The notes beneath the pieces were generated by a model, which did no database searches, was not told the origin of the DNA, and worked only from the letters and a program-made list of their open reading frames with translations. 64,000 bases of DNA, from assembly GCF_001436695.1 (NCBI RefSeq), contig NZ_AYZG01000007.1, forward strand, positions 50,069 through 114,068, read 5' to 3'. Of the stretch, positions 16,344-26,768 are shown piece by piece. How positions within the stretch are numbered: position 1 is the first letter of the stretch; each line of letters starts with the position of its first letter. Made by a program: the position numbers and the translations under genes. This DNA is from Lactobacillus taiwanensis DSM 21401. GTDB taxonomy: Bacteria > Bacillota > Bacilli > Lactobacillales > Lactobacillaceae.

Positions 16344-19226
16344 ATGAATAATAAAGTTTTAAATAGTGTCCAAGTAAGAATTTCAAATAATGATATTAAT
16401 ATTCATTTCAATATTAAAAATAATCAAATTAAAATTGATAAAACTTTTTTAGAAGCGATTTTAATATCAAGTCCATCGTTGTATAAATCGATCTGTAACT
16501 ATAGTAACTTAAATTCTAAATCAAAATTAAAAGTTGTAAATTCATTAAGAGATTATTCTAAAAGAATAAATTCTCGAGCAACACCATATGGAATATTCAC
16601 TGCTGTTGGAATAGGAGAACGTGAAAAAACAACTAACTTAGAAAATCAAAAATATAAAAGGGTTTATCCAACTATGGAATGGCTAATGCTGATTAGAGAT
16701 AAACTGTTAGCAAGCTTAAATAATATTAGCAAAGTACAAGTTCAATGGAATGCATTAATTATATCGTCTGTTCGTTTATTTTTATATAGAAATAATGAAA
16801 CAATATCTATTGCTAATACGGAAATACTATTAAAAATAAAAAAATTAACCCAACATTTTATTGATATTGAAACTCTTTTTTATTCTCTTCGTAGCGTGTT
16901 ACCTGCATCTAATTATTCCAAAGAAAATATTTTGCAATTTATATCTGAGCTTATAAAAAAGAAGATTTTGACTACATCTTTAGATCCTTTAAATAATAAT
17001 TCAATAGAATATTTTAATAAATTAATAAAATGGAATAATAAGGCTCTAATTTTTGATCAAAAAAAATTAATGGAAATTAAGAGTTTGTTTAGCAGCTATG
17101 AGAGGATTCCCATTGGAGAAGGAATAAAAACTTTAGAGATACTTAATAAACTTATGAATGAAATAGTACAGGTATCTAATCCAATTTTTGTAGATTTATT
17201 TTTCAAGAATAGTTGGAAAATAGAGAGTAAATATTATGAAGCTGCTGAAGAGAGTAACGAATTTTTTGAAAAAACAGCCACGGGACAAAAATATAACACT
17301 ACTATAAAAAGCTATTTAAATCAATTTGTTGAAAAATATGGAATAAATGTTGCTGTACCATTAAAAACAGTTTTTGATCCTATTAGAGGTTTAGGAAACC
17401 CATATTCTATTTTTAAATTGCCAGAAGGATCAGATTTAGATAATAAAATTCAAAACATTATAGACGAAAAAATTTTAAAAGATATACATAATAATAAATT
17501 AATAATTGACATAACTAATGAAGTGGATAAAAAAATTAAACGTAAAGATCATAAGATATTTCCATTAGGTTATGATCTTTTTACCACTCCTATTTTTAGA
17601 AATAAAAATTATTATTTGGCCATAAATCCTAATACAGGATTTAACTCGCCTAAAAATGTATGGGGTAGATTTAATTATGTATTTGAAAATCAAAAAGAAA
17701 AGACATCAGAAATAGAAATTTACGAATCTTTGTTTAATAAAAAATTATCGAATTTAGATAATAAAGAAAACAGTTTTGATCAGTCTAGTCTAGTAGTAGG
17801 ATTTAGTGATTCTCAAAAAAATAAATTAAATCTTGATGAAATTGCAGTGTGTGCTTATAGTAATGATCAAAATGTTATGAAATTCGCATTTATTAATGTG
17901 AAAAATCAAAAGCAAGTTTCTTTTAGAATAACTTCTATGATTAATTTTAAGAGATATGATGCTTATTCTCCTATCTTAAGATTTTTAATTGAAGTATCGT
18001 ATTTAAACAAAATAAATAATTTTTCTTTATTAAATTACATTAATAATGTCTCTTTCCCAAGAATTCCTCGATTTACGTATAAACATATTATATTGAATCC
18101 TGCCCGCTGGGAAATAACTAGTGACATTATTTCTGACGCACAGAATCGGGATATACAAATTTCAAAATTACGCAAGTATTTATGTAATTGGAATTGTCCA
18201 TATAAAGTATTTTATTTAGAAAACGATGTAAAGCTACAATTTGATTTGAGAAAAAATAATGATATAGAAGAACTGCTAAGTAAATTACATAAAAATAAGA
18301 GAATAAGTCTTATTGAAGATATATCTTCGAATAGTGCGTCTCCCACAGAATATGTATTTTCATTTAAGAAATTAAAAAGCACACAACAAAAATTATTTTC
18401 GATTTCTTATCTTAACAAATGCAATCGTATTGTGGTACCCAATAATAACGATAAATGGTTATACTATCAGATCTATACTCCAAGAATCTTATTTAAGGAT
18501 GTATTAAAAAAGATAATTACACCCTTAATAACAAGATTAAAAGAAATAAATGCGATAGATGAATTCTTCTATATATATTATTTAATTCCTGAACCACATC
18601 TTAGAATCAGATTCCATATAAAGGATCTATCAAGATATACAGCTATTAGAAATAGTATAGAGAATGAACTGAAAAAAGCTGTTCAAGCTAATTACATAAG
18701 TAAGTATAGCTTGAGTACTTATGAAAGAGAGATAGAAAGATATGGTGGAGAAAATTTATTCTATTCGATAGAAAATATTTTTAGTTTTGATAGTAGTATG
18801 TGCCTACGCTTCGCTGAAAACATGAATACGTCGTATTTAAATCATGCTCTGTTGATATGTAAACTGTTGTTTCATGTTGGTATAAATTCTTATGATGAAA
18901 TGAAGGAAATATTATCGTATTTTGACACAAAAGAAAACAAGAGATCCTATGGAAAAATAGCAAATAAAATTTCTAGAAAAATCATTTATTCTGATGAATT
19001 TAAGTCTATTAAAAAGTTATTTGAGCTAATGCAAAATAAAGAACAGAAATCAGCAATGATACAAAATATTGATAAAAATTATAAAAAATCTATTTGTGTT
19101 TCTCTTATTCATTTGCATTTTAATAGGATGTTATTGGAGAGAAAAGATGAATTAAAAATTGAATATATCACTTATAAAATAATGAAGGGATTTTGCAATA
19201 AAAGAAAATATGATGGAAATAAATGA
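16344..19226 (+). CDS. lanB: Class I lanthipeptide dehydratase LanB
   Basis: 960 aa from the ATG at 16344, close to NisB in length. The N-terminal glutamylation domain (about residues 30-640) contains RDYSKRINSRATPYGIFTAVG, a signature of LanB enzymes, and GLGNPYSIFKL. The C-terminal SpaB_C elimination domain (about 690-950) includes WLYYQIYTPRILFKDVL and YYLIPEPHLRIRFHI. LanB transfers glutamate from Glu-tRNA to Ser/Thr of the precursor and eliminates it to give dehydroamino acids. The start is weakly supported: AGAGG lies 13 bases upstream of the ATG, and a TTG at 16335 is an alternative. It overlaps lanC by 17 bases. Very AT-rich codon use fits acquired DNA. Confidence 0.9.
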   Translation: MNNKVLNSVQVRISNNDINIHFNIKNNQIKIDKTFLEAILISSPSLYKSICNYSNLNSKSKLKVVNSLRDYSKRINSRATPYGIFTAVGIGEREKTTNLENQKYKRVYPTMEWLMLIRDKLLASLNNISKVQVQWNALIISSVRLFLYRNNETISIANTEILLKIKKLTQHFIDIETLFYSLRSVLPASNYSKENILQFISELIKKKILTTSLDPLNNNSIEYFNKLIKWNNKALIFDQKKLMEIKSLFSSYERIPIGEGIKTLEILNKLMNEIVQVSNPIFVDLFFKNSWKIESKYYEAAEESNEFFEKTATGQKYNTTIKSYLNQFVEKYGINVAVPLKTVFDPIRGLGNPYSIFKLPEGSDLDNKIQNIIDEKILKDIHNNKLIIDITNEVDKKIKRKDHKIFPLGYDLFTTPIFRNKNYYLAINPNTGFNSPKNVWGRFNYVFENQKEKTSEIEIYESLFNKKLSNLDNKENSFDQSSLVVGFSDSQKNKLNLDEIAVCAYSNDQNVMKFAFINVKNQKQVSFRITSMINFKRYDAYSPILRFLIEVSYLNKINNFSLLNYINNVSFPRIPRFTYKHIILNPARWEITSDIISDAQNRDIQISKLRKYLCNWNCPYKVFYLENDVKLQFDLRKNNDIEELLSKLHKNKRISLIEDISSNSASPTEYVFSFKKLKSTQQKLFSISYLNKCNRIVVPNNNDKWLYYQIYTPRILFKDVLKKIITPLITRLKEINAIDEFFYIYYLIPEPHLRIRFHIKDLSRYTAIRNSIENELKKAVQANYISKYSLSTYEREIERYGGENLFYSIENIFSFDSSMCLRFAENMNTSYLNHALLICKLLFHVGINSYDEMKEILSYFDTKENKRSYGKIANKISRKIIYSDEFKSIKKLFELMQNKEQKSAMIQNIDKNYKKSICVSLIHLHFNRMLLERKDELKIEYITYKIMKGFCNKRKYDGNK

Positions 19227-20454
19227 AAAAATAATCAGACATATAGTAGATAACTTTTATAAAGACCTAAATTCTTATTCAAATGTTATGTATATAAATG
19301 ATAAGGGAGAGGAAATGCTTAAAGGTTATTATTTTGATAACTATCCATCAATATTGATTTTCTTATCATATTACAATCTTTTTACAAATTCCCAGATTGC
19401 GACCCCTCTAATAAAAAAATATTTAAACTATCTTGTTTCATCATTAAAGAAACAAAAAAGAGTGATTTTATCATTTGCATATGGACTGACTGGAGTATTG
19501 CTAGCTTTAAAGGTAGTTAATAAAATTGGTAAAGTTAATATTAATTTGACAGAATTACAAAATAATTATGAAGATTTAGTCAGATTAAGGCTGGAAATTA
19601 TTAATAGGAAAATAAAAAAAGGTACTATAAAGTCTTTAGACTATGACTTCATTAATGGATTGTCTGCTAATCTATTAACATTACTGCTGTTTTCAAATAA
19701 TAAATTTTTAATTAGAAAATGTGTAAGGTATTTATGCGACTGTTTAGATTCTGTGTTAACAAAGACAATCATAAATTTAGGAGTAGCCCATGGTATAGGT
19801 GGAATTATGTTGGTATTAGTTCAAGCCAGTAAGAATGAATATTTAGATAAATGTCACAGATTAAAAGTAGAAAGAAGTCTAAAGCAGATTTCTGAAATCT
19901 ACATAAAGATTTATATTACAAAAAAGGAAGGAAAACAAAAATTAATTAATCCATGGGAAGATAGAATCAATATAAAAAATATTAATCCAAATAGTCTTAA
20001 AAGAAGGCAAAGCTGGTGTTATGGGACACCAGGAATAGCATATGGATTACTAGAAGTTGCAAAACAATTAAATGATACCTATTTAGAAAAGATAGTTAGT
20101 AATATCTTTAATAAAATTAATACAATAGATTTAATAGATACTGAGCTTGAAACTCCAACATTTTGCCATGGAATATCAGGTTTGTTGTCAATTTTACTCA
20201 ATTTAAAGGATAACAATAGAATTAATGTGAATTTAATAAAAAGAAATTTAGCAATCGAATTATTAAATAAATACGACAGTAGTAGAGAATTCGGATTTAG
20301 AGATTATGATTTTGTTTCTCGAGGTAAAAAGTACGAGAATAAGAAAGAATTTTTAGATTTAGGCCTATTAAATGGTGCTACAGGCTGTTTTTTGTCTTTA
20401 ATGTCACTGATTGATGAAAGAATATTAAGCTGGACTAAAATTTTTTTGCTATAA
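19210..20454 (+). CDS. lanC: Lanthipeptide cyclase LanC
   Basis: 414 aa. The three zinc ligands of LanC enzymes are present: Cys270 in WCYGTPGIAYG, and Cys319-His320 in FCHGISGLL, with spacing like that of NisC. GVAHGIGGI and GLLNGATGC are further conserved barrel motifs. The enzyme joins Cys thiols to dehydrated Ser/Thr to close thioether rings, normally in a membrane complex with LanB and the exporter. It starts inside the end of lanB, so translation is coupled. The first exporter gene follows 16 bases later. Confidence 0.92.
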   Translation: MMEINEKIIRHIVDNFYKDLNSYSNVMYINDKGEEMLKGYYFDNYPSILIFLSYYNLFTNSQIATPLIKKYLNYLVSSLKKQKRVILSFAYGLTGVLLALKVVNKIGKVNINLTELQNNYEDLVRLRLEIINRKIKKGTIKSLDYDFINGLSANLLTLLLFSNNKFLIRKCVRYLCDCLDSVLTKTIINLGVAHGIGGIMLVLVQASKNEYLDKCHRLKVERSLKQISEIYIKIYITKKEGKQKLINPWEDRINIKNINPNSLKRRQSWCYGTPGIAYGLLEVAKQLNDTYLEKIVSNIFNKINTIDLIDTELETPTFCHGISGLLSILLNLKDNNRINVNLIKRNLAIELLNKYDSSREFGFRDYDFVSRGKKYENKKEFLDLGLLNGATGCFLSLMSLIDERILSWTKIFLL

Positions 20455-20470
20455 AGAAGGTGTTTGAATA

Positions 20471-22252
20471 ATGCTAAAACAAATAATCAGTAATATTAAT
20501 TGGCTCATAAAGTTTACTAATGGGAAGAAAAATGAATTTATAATTTGGCCACTACTAACTATTTTATATACTTTAGGAACTGTTATTCTAACTTCAATAA
20601 TTTCTGCTTATGTAGTATATGTTTTTTCTAATACAGTTTCTTACTTAAGATTAGGACTTTTACTGCTTTTATGTTTTAGTATTGGCTTAATTAGTTGGTT
20701 GAATAATCGATTACATACCAAAATGTTTTGGGAAAATGTATATTTAAGAATGAATATTACAGCTAGAGATGCACAAGCTTTTTTATTGGAGCCATACGAG
20801 CTTAGTTTAGATGAAGAAAGACAAGCAATGCGTCAAACAAGTATTCATTATGGTTTTGATGATGATAATAGTGGAGTAGCAATGTTTTTTCCAGAGTTAA
20901 TTGCTTGTTTAAGTAGTGGAGTAAGCTTAGTAGTAATTACATTTCTGATTTCACATCTTTCTTGGATTTTTCCTACAATAGTAAGTATTACGGTACTTAG
21001 TGCATTATTCTTGATGAGAAAATATACGAAAGATCGTAACTATTTGAACCAAAAGGTAGAGGATTTATATTTAAAAAATAATTACTACAATCGAATTGCT
21101 TTTTCCGATGAAGCCAGTCAAACAATTCGATTATATAATTATGTATCTACGATGAAAGAAAAAATTTCTAATAGCGCGAGGAAAATTGAGAAAGTAGAAA
21201 ATCAAATATTGAAGAAAAGATTAATAAATACACTTTCTCTACAAACTTTAACCTTGATTCGTATGGTAGTCGTGTATGGTTTATTAATTTGGATGGCTAT
21301 AAAGTCAAGAATCAGTATTGAAAGTTTTACATTTTATTTTACTCTCTGTGCAAATATTGAACTTCTAGTGACTAATCTATGGAAAAACTCTCGACTTTTT
21401 CTATCAGCTAATGCTGACTTGACAATTGGAAGAAAATATATTGATCAGAGTGACAAATATATTAATAGTAATAAAAAAATTGAAGAAACACTTTCTTTAA
21501 ACCCAATTTCTATTGAGTTTTCTCATGTTTCATTTAAATATTCTAATTCTTGCCAGTATATCATCGAGGATTTTAATTTAAAGATTGAAAGTGGAGAACA
21601 TTTAGCACTTATTGGGAAAAATGGTGCTGGAAAATCTACTTTAATGCTCTTATTAATGGGGTATTTAAAACCTACTGTGGGGAAAATTTTAATTAATGGT
21701 AAGGTGGAAAACAGTGCCAAAAGAAGAGCGAGATTTTCTACAATGTTTCAAGAAAATATTGTACTTGCCACAACAATTACTAACAATATTACTGTTGGGA
21801 GGAGAATTCAAACAGATAAATTAAAAGATATTTATAGAAAGACAGAATTATCTAAGATATTAGGAAATACATTAACTGGTGAGACGGTGTTAACTAAATA
21901 TATTAATCCTAGTGGAATTGAATTATCGGGTGGAGAGATAGAAACATTAATGTTAGCTCGAATGCTTTATAAGAATGCAAATGCTTATATTCTCGATGAA
22001 CCCTCTGCTTCGCTGGATGCCATTAGAGAAAATGAACTGTATAAAACTATTGAAGAGTTAGCAAATAAGAAGACAGTCATCTTTATTTCACATCGATTAG
22101 CTTCTATTTCCTTATCTGATAAGATTTGCCTATTAGATGCAGGAAAAATTGTGGCTTATGGAACTCACGATGAATTAATAAAAAGTTCAAATGACTATCA
22201 GAAGCTTTATCAGAGTCAATCAAAATATTATCAAGAGGGAGAGGGACTATGA
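20471..22252 (+). CDS. ABC exporter, lanthipeptide cluster, first subunit
   Basis: 593 aa half-transporter with an N-terminal membrane domain (about six helices, residues 20-320) and a C-terminal ATPase domain: Walker A GKNGAGKST (about residue 382), LSGGEIET, ILDEPSASLD and ISHRL. There is no C39 peptidase domain, so leader removal needs another enzyme. The signature GGEIET departs from the usual GGQxQR. It overlaps the next exporter gene by four bases (ATGA), which suggests a heterodimer. Probable role: export of the modified peptide, with possible self-protection or signal export. Confidence 0.85.
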   Translation: MLKQIISNINWLIKFTNGKKNEFIIWPLLTILYTLGTVILTSIISAYVVYVFSNTVSYLRLGLLLLLCFSIGLISWLNNRLHTKMFWENVYLRMNITARDAQAFLLEPYELSLDEERQAMRQTSIHYGFDDDNSGVAMFFPELIACLSSGVSLVVITFLISHLSWIFPTIVSITVLSALFLMRKYTKDRNYLNQKVEDLYLKNNYYNRIAFSDEASQTIRLYNYVSTMKEKISNSARKIEKVENQILKKRLINTLSLQTLTLIRMVVVYGLLIWMAIKSRISIESFTFYFTLCANIELLVTNLWKNSRLFLSANADLTIGRKYIDQSDKYINSNKKIEETLSLNPISIEFSHVSFKYSNSCQYIIEDFNLKIESGEHLALIGKNGAGKSTLMLLLMGYLKPTVGKILINGKVENSAKRRARFSTMFQENIVLATTITNNITVGRRIQTDKLKDIYRKTELSKILGNTLTGETVLTKYINPSGIELSGGEIETLMLARMLYKNANAYILDEPSASLDAIRENELYKTIEELANKKTVIFISHRLASISLSDKICLLDAGKIVAYGTHDELIKSSNDYQKLYQSQSKYYQEGEGL

Positions 22253-24078
22253 AAAAGAAAATAAAAGAATTTGTTACACTACTCCCTAGAATTAATGAAT
22301 TATATCCACATATTATAGCTGTACAGATCAGTAATGCTGTTATGTCTAGTTTTTTACAATTTATTAATGTGATATTTGTAGGAATAGAAATTAATTTGTT
22401 AGTTAATAGCAGTCAGAATAATGCGAATATAATTTATATCACAATTTCGTTTATTATTCTTATTATAATTATTTCAATATTACATAAAATTTTAGACAAT
22501 TACGCTGAGAAACAGATAAGACTAATAAATTTACGAGCAAGAACTAATATGGCAAATCATTTAGTTGAAGTAGATTACGAGACTTTTGAAGATCCTAAAT
22601 TTAGAAATTTATTTAATAATGTTAAATCAGGATTGGAGTTTGTTGGGGGTTTTCAGAGTTTTGTACAAAATGTGGTTAATGATGTGGTTGATTTTATGAC
22701 AACGTTACTCTTATCTGGAGGAATATTAGTGACGATTTTATTAACACAAGGAAATATCAGTGTAGCTAATCAAGTTGCTTTGGTAGGCATAGTAATATTA
22801 TTAATAGTTTGCCCTCTCTTTATCTCCTTTAAATCAGGAAAAAAGATGGGACAAATAATGAGTGATTTTTTTAGCTATAATATCGGTTTTAATCAACTTT
22901 TAACCTATTATTTTGAGCAAGCATTTAAAGATATTAGTGTAAAAAAAATGTTGTGGATATTTGATCCAGATCAAGTTTTTTTCAAAAAAGCTAGAAAAGA
23001 GGTATTAGAAGGAGTAGAAAAGGATAAGCAGTATCAAATAAAAGTAGCCAATCTGAATAGTATTCCCATACTTTTAATTAACACGGTAATTGGTATTCTT
23101 TATATTATCTTAGGTTTAATAATCATAAATAAGGGATTAGGAATAGGTATGATTGTAGCTAGTGTAGGAACCCTGGAATTATTAATCTATGATTTAAGTA
23201 ATCTATTTAATACTATTGGAAATAGTAGAGCCTCTTTGAATGTGATTCATCAATATTTTGAATTTATGAATATGGGGAATAAAAATAAGAAAAAAGGGCC
23301 AATTCAAGATATTAATGAAAATAATATAGAAATTGAGTTTCATAATGTAAGCTATCGTTACCCTAATAGTAAAAACTTTGCCCTAAAGAATATCAATCTT
23401 ATTTTAAATAGTAAAAAGAGAGTTGCTCTTGTTGGTAAAAATGGAAGTGGAAAGACAACTCTTGTTAAGTTGTTACTAAGGTTAATTACACCGACTTCTG
23501 GTTATATCACATTAAATGGTATTAACATTGATAAGTTTGATATTAACCTATATCGTAAGATGTTCTCTAGTGTACCTCAGAATATCTTTATTTTTGCTGG
23601 AAGCGTTGCTGATAACATATCTTTAGGGACAAATAAGAATACAAATAAAATAATTCATAGTTTAAGAAAAGTAAGATTAGATAGAAAAGTATTATCTTTA
23701 AAAAAAGGAATTGATACTCCTCTAACGACTCAATTAAATAAAGAAGGAATAAATTTTTCTGGAGGAGAGAAGCAAGCATTAGGAATAAGTCGTGCAGTTT
23801 ATCGTAATAGTTTGATTTATATATTAGATGAGCCAACAGCAGCTCTTGACCCAATAAAAGAAGCTGAGATGTTTGAACATATGGAGAAAATTACCTCAGG
23901 TCATACAACATTATTCATTTCTCATAGAATGAGTATGACAAAAAATAGTGATTATATATATGTTCTGGACTCTGCTCACCTTGTAGAAGAGGGAAATCAT
24001 AAGCAATTAATTCAAAATAAAGGTTTATATTATCAACTTTATAAAATTCAACAAGAATATTTTGAAAAATTGGATTAA
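22249..24078 (+). CDS. ABC exporter, lanthipeptide cluster, second subunit
   Basis: 609 aa half-transporter: six membrane helices in residues 15-330, then an ATPase domain with GKNGSGKTT (about residue 396), the Q-loop SVPQNIFIFAGS, FSGGEKQA, ILDEPTAALD and ISHRM. No peptidase domain. It starts with an ATG overlapping the TGA of the first exporter gene, so the two are translated together. It is the last gene of the island before a hairpin terminator and mutS. Confidence 0.85.
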   Translation: MKKKIKEFVTLLPRINELYPHIIAVQISNAVMSSFLQFINVIFVGIEINLLVNSSQNNANIIYITISFIILIIIISILHKILDNYAEKQIRLINLRARTNMANHLVEVDYETFEDPKFRNLFNNVKSGLEFVGGFQSFVQNVVNDVVDFMTTLLLSGGILVTILLTQGNISVANQVALVGIVILLIVCPLFISFKSGKKMGQIMSDFFSYNIGFNQLLTYYFEQAFKDISVKKMLWIFDPDQVFFKKARKEVLEGVEKDKQYQIKVANLNSIPILLINTVIGILYIILGLIIINKGLGIGMIVASVGTLELLIYDLSNLFNTIGNSRASLNVIHQYFEFMNMGNKNKKKGPIQDINENNIEIEFHNVSYRYPNSKNFALKNINLILNSKKRVALVGKNGSGKTTLVKLLLRLITPTSGYITLNGINIDKFDINLYRKMFSSVPQNIFIFAGSVADNISLGTNKNTNKIIHSLRKVRLDRKVLSLKKGIDTPLTTQLNKEGINFSGGEKQALGISRAVYRNSLIYILDEPTAALDPIKEAEMFEHMEKITSGHTTLFISHRMSMTKNSDYIYVLDSAHLVEEGNHKQLIQNKGLYYQLYKIQQEYFEKLD

Positions 24079-24096
24079 AATTTAATTGCGTTTCAA

Positions 24097-24128
24097 CACT
24101 TCACAGTTAGAGGCTGTGAAGTATTTTT
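24097..24128 (+). terminator. Intrinsic terminator at the end of the lan operon
   Basis: ACTTCACAG (24098-24106) pairs with CTGTGAAGT (24114-24122), then ATTTTTG. It marks the right edge of the island. Confidence 0.8.
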
Positions 24129-24186
24129 GTGCTTGATAAGTTATAATAGAACATAGGTTTTTGGAAGAAAGGATATTTGGTAACGA

Positions 24187-26763
24187 ATGGCAAAAAAAGA
24201 TACGACACCAATGATGAAGCAATATTACGAAATTAAGGAACAATATCCCGATGCGTTTTTGTTTTATCGTGTGGGTGACTTCTATGAATTATTTGAAGAT
24301 GATGCAATCAAAGGTGCACAAATTCTGGAATTAACCCTAACTCATCGTTCAAATAAAACTAAAAATCCAATTCCAATGGCAGGCGTGCCTCATTTAGCTG
24401 TGGATACTTACGTTAATACTTTAGTAGAAAAGGGATATAAAGTAGCACTTTGCGAACAACTTGAAGATCCAAGAAAAGCTAAAGGAATGGTCAAGCGGGG
24501 AATTATTCAGTTAATTACGCCAGGTACTATGATGCAGGAACGTCCTGACCAAGCAAAAGATAGTAACTATTTAACTTCTGTTATTTCTACAAATTCTGGC
24601 TTTGGTTTAGCCTACAGTGACTTATCCACTGGGGAAACTTTTTCCACTCATCTAACTGACTTTGAAGGAGTAGCAAACGAGTTATTGTCGCTTCAGACAA
24701 GAGAAGTTGTATATAACGGACACTTAACAGAGGCAAACAAGGACTTTTTAAAAAAGGCTAACATTACTGTTTCTGAACCAGTTGAAGTAGAAGGTGAGCA
24801 TGCAGAAATTTCTTATGTAGCGCAAAACTTAACTGATCATGCAGAAATTAAGGCAACTAAGCAATTAGTAGCCTACTTGCTCTCAACGCAAAAGCGCAGC
24901 TTAGCCCACTTGCAGGTAGCTCAAAGCTATGAGCCGACGCAATATTTGCAAATGTCTCATACTGTGCAAACAAACTTAGAATTAATCAAATCAGCTAAGA
25001 CTGCTAAGAAGATGGGGTCTTTATTCTGGCTCTTAGATAAGACTAGCACAGCTATGGGAGGTAGACTTCTTAAGTCTTGGATTGAACGTCCACTTTTATC
25101 AGTTTCTGAAATTACACGCCGGCAGGAAATGGTTCAAGCACTACTTGATGACTATTTTACCCGTGAAAAAGTTATCGACAGCTTAAAGGGTGTGTATGAC
25201 TTAGAAAGATTAACAGGCCGAATTGCCTTTGGATCGGTTAATGCACGTGAAATGTTGCAATTAGCGCATTCTTTAGCTGCGATTCCTAATATTTTGGATT
25301 CTTTACTTGAAACAAATAATCCACATCTACAAAATTTTGCCCAGCAAATTGATCCACTAAAGGGAATCCATGATTTAATTGTTAACACGATTGTGGATAA
25401 TCCACCACTTTCAACTACAGAAGGTGGTTTAATTAGAGAGGATGTTTCGGATCAATTAGACCGCTATCGTGATGCCATGAATAATGGTAAAAAATGGCTT
25501 TCCGAAATGGAAAGCCATGAACGTGAAGTGACGGGAATTAATAACTTAAAGGTTGGCTATAACAAGGTCTTTGGTTACTATATTGAAGTTACAAATTCAA
25601 ATAAAGATAAGGTGCCAACTGATCGCTATACTAGAAAGCAAACATTAACTAATGCAGAACGTTATATCACGCCTGACTTAAAAGAACATGAATCATTGAT
25701 TTTAGAAGCTGAAGCTAAGTCCACTGGTTTAGAGTACGACTTATTTGTAAAACTAAGGGAAGATGTTAAAAAGTATATTCCAGCCTTGCAGAAGTTAGCC
25801 AAGCAAATTGCAAGTTTAGACGTTTTAACTAACTTTGCGACTGTAAGTGAACAAAATAACTACGTGCGTCCTAGCTTTGCGACAGATAAACAAGAAATTA
25901 ATGTGGTTAACGGTCGCCACCCTGTAGTTGAACAAGTCATGGCTGCTGGTAGTTATATTCCAAATGATATTAAGATGGATCAAGATACTGATATTTTCTT
26001 GATTACTGGTCCAAACATGTCCGGTAAGTCTACTTATATGCGTCAAATGGCATTGATCGCAATTATGGCGCAGATTGGTTGTTTTGTACCAGCAGATAGT
26101 GCGACTTTGCCGATTTTTGATCAAATTTTCACTCGTATTGGTGCGGCTGATGATTTAATTTCAGGTCAGAGTACTTTTATGGTAGAAATGAGTGAAGCAA
26201 ACGATGCTTTGCAGCATGCAACTAAGCGTTCTTTAGTATTATTTGATGAAATTGGACGAGGTACAGCTACTTATGATGGAATGGCGTTAGCTGGCGCAAT
26301 TGTGAAGTATCTGCATGATAAAGTTGGTGCTAAAACTCTCTTTGCGACTCACTACCATGAATTGACTGATCTTGATCAGACTTTAAAACATCTAAAGAAC
26401 ATTCATGTTGGCGCTACTGAAGAAAATGGAAAGTTAATTTTCTTACACAAGATTCTTCCAGGACCTGCTGATCAATCGTATGGTATTCATGTTGCTCAAT
26501 TAGCAGGATTGCCACACAAGGTTTTGCGTGAAGCAACTACAATGCTTAAACGATTAGAAAAACAAGGTGCAGGAGAACTTCAACCAGCTAGTGAACAACT
26601 TGATTTATTTGTACCTGAAGAAAGTGAAGGTGCTCCAGCAATTTCAGATGATGAAAAAGATGTGTTAGATGATATTCAAAATGTATATCTTGCTGATAAG
26701 ACTCCACTTCAAGTAATGGAACTGGTAGCGCAGTGGCAGCAGGAATTGAAAGATAAGGACTGA
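24187..26763 (+). CDS. mutS: DNA mismatch recognition protein MutS
   Basis: 858 aa, full length. The N-terminal mismatch-binding domain shows [15 protein letters not shown], the Phe-x-Glu wedge that stacks on mispaired bases. The ATPase domain has Walker [10 protein letters not shown], Walker [17 protein letters not shown] and ATHYHEL. MutS scans for mismatches and recruits MutL. It is separated from mutL by five bases and leads a mutS-mutL-ruvA-ruvB group for repair and recombination. A -10 TATAAT lies about 40 bases upstream of the start. Confidence 0.97.
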   Translation: MAKKDTTPMMKQYYEIKEQYPDAFLFYRVGDFYELFEDDAIKGAQILELTLTHRSNKTKNPIPMAGVPHLAVDTYVNTLVEKGYKVALCEQLEDPRKAKGMVKRGIIQLITPGTMMQERPDQAKDSNYLTSVISTNSGFGLAYSDLSTGETFSTHLTDFEGVANELLSLQTREVVYNGHLTEANKDFLKKANITVSEPVEVEGEHAEISYVAQNLTDHAEIKATKQLVAYLLSTQKRSLAHLQVAQSYEPTQYLQMSHTVQTNLELIKSAKTAKKMGSLFWLLDKTSTAMGGRLLKSWIERPLLSVSEITRRQEMVQALLDDYFTREKVIDSLKGVYDLERLTGRIAFGSVNAREMLQLAHSLAAIPNILDSLLETNNPHLQNFAQQIDPLKGIHDLIVNTIVDNPPLSTTEGGLIREDVSDQLDRYRDAMNNGKKWLSEMESHEREVTGINNLKVGYNKVFGYYIEVTNSNKDKVPTDRYTRKQTLTNAERYITPDLKEHESLILEAEAKSTGLEYDLFVKLREDVKKYIPALQKLAKQIASLDVLTNFATVSEQNNYVRPSFATDKQEINVVNGRHPVVEQVMAAGSYIPNDIKMDQDTDIFLITGPNMSGKSTYMRQMALIAIMAQIGCFVPADSATLPIFDQIFTRIGAADDLISGQSTFMVEMSEANDALQHATKRSLVLFDEIGRGTATYDGMALAGAIVKYLHDKVGAKTLFATHYHELTDLDQTLKHLKNIHVGATEENGKLIFLHKILPGPADQSYGIHVAQLAGLPHKVLREATTMLKRLEKQGAGELQPASEQLDLFVPEESEGAPAISDDEKDVLDDIQNVYLADKTPLQVMELVAQWQQELKDKD

Positions 26764-26768
26764 GAATC

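Noticed and set aside
20471..24078. C39 leader-peptidase domain in the lan exporters
   Set aside because: Both proteins begin directly with membrane helices, and no Cys/His peptidase motifs precede them.
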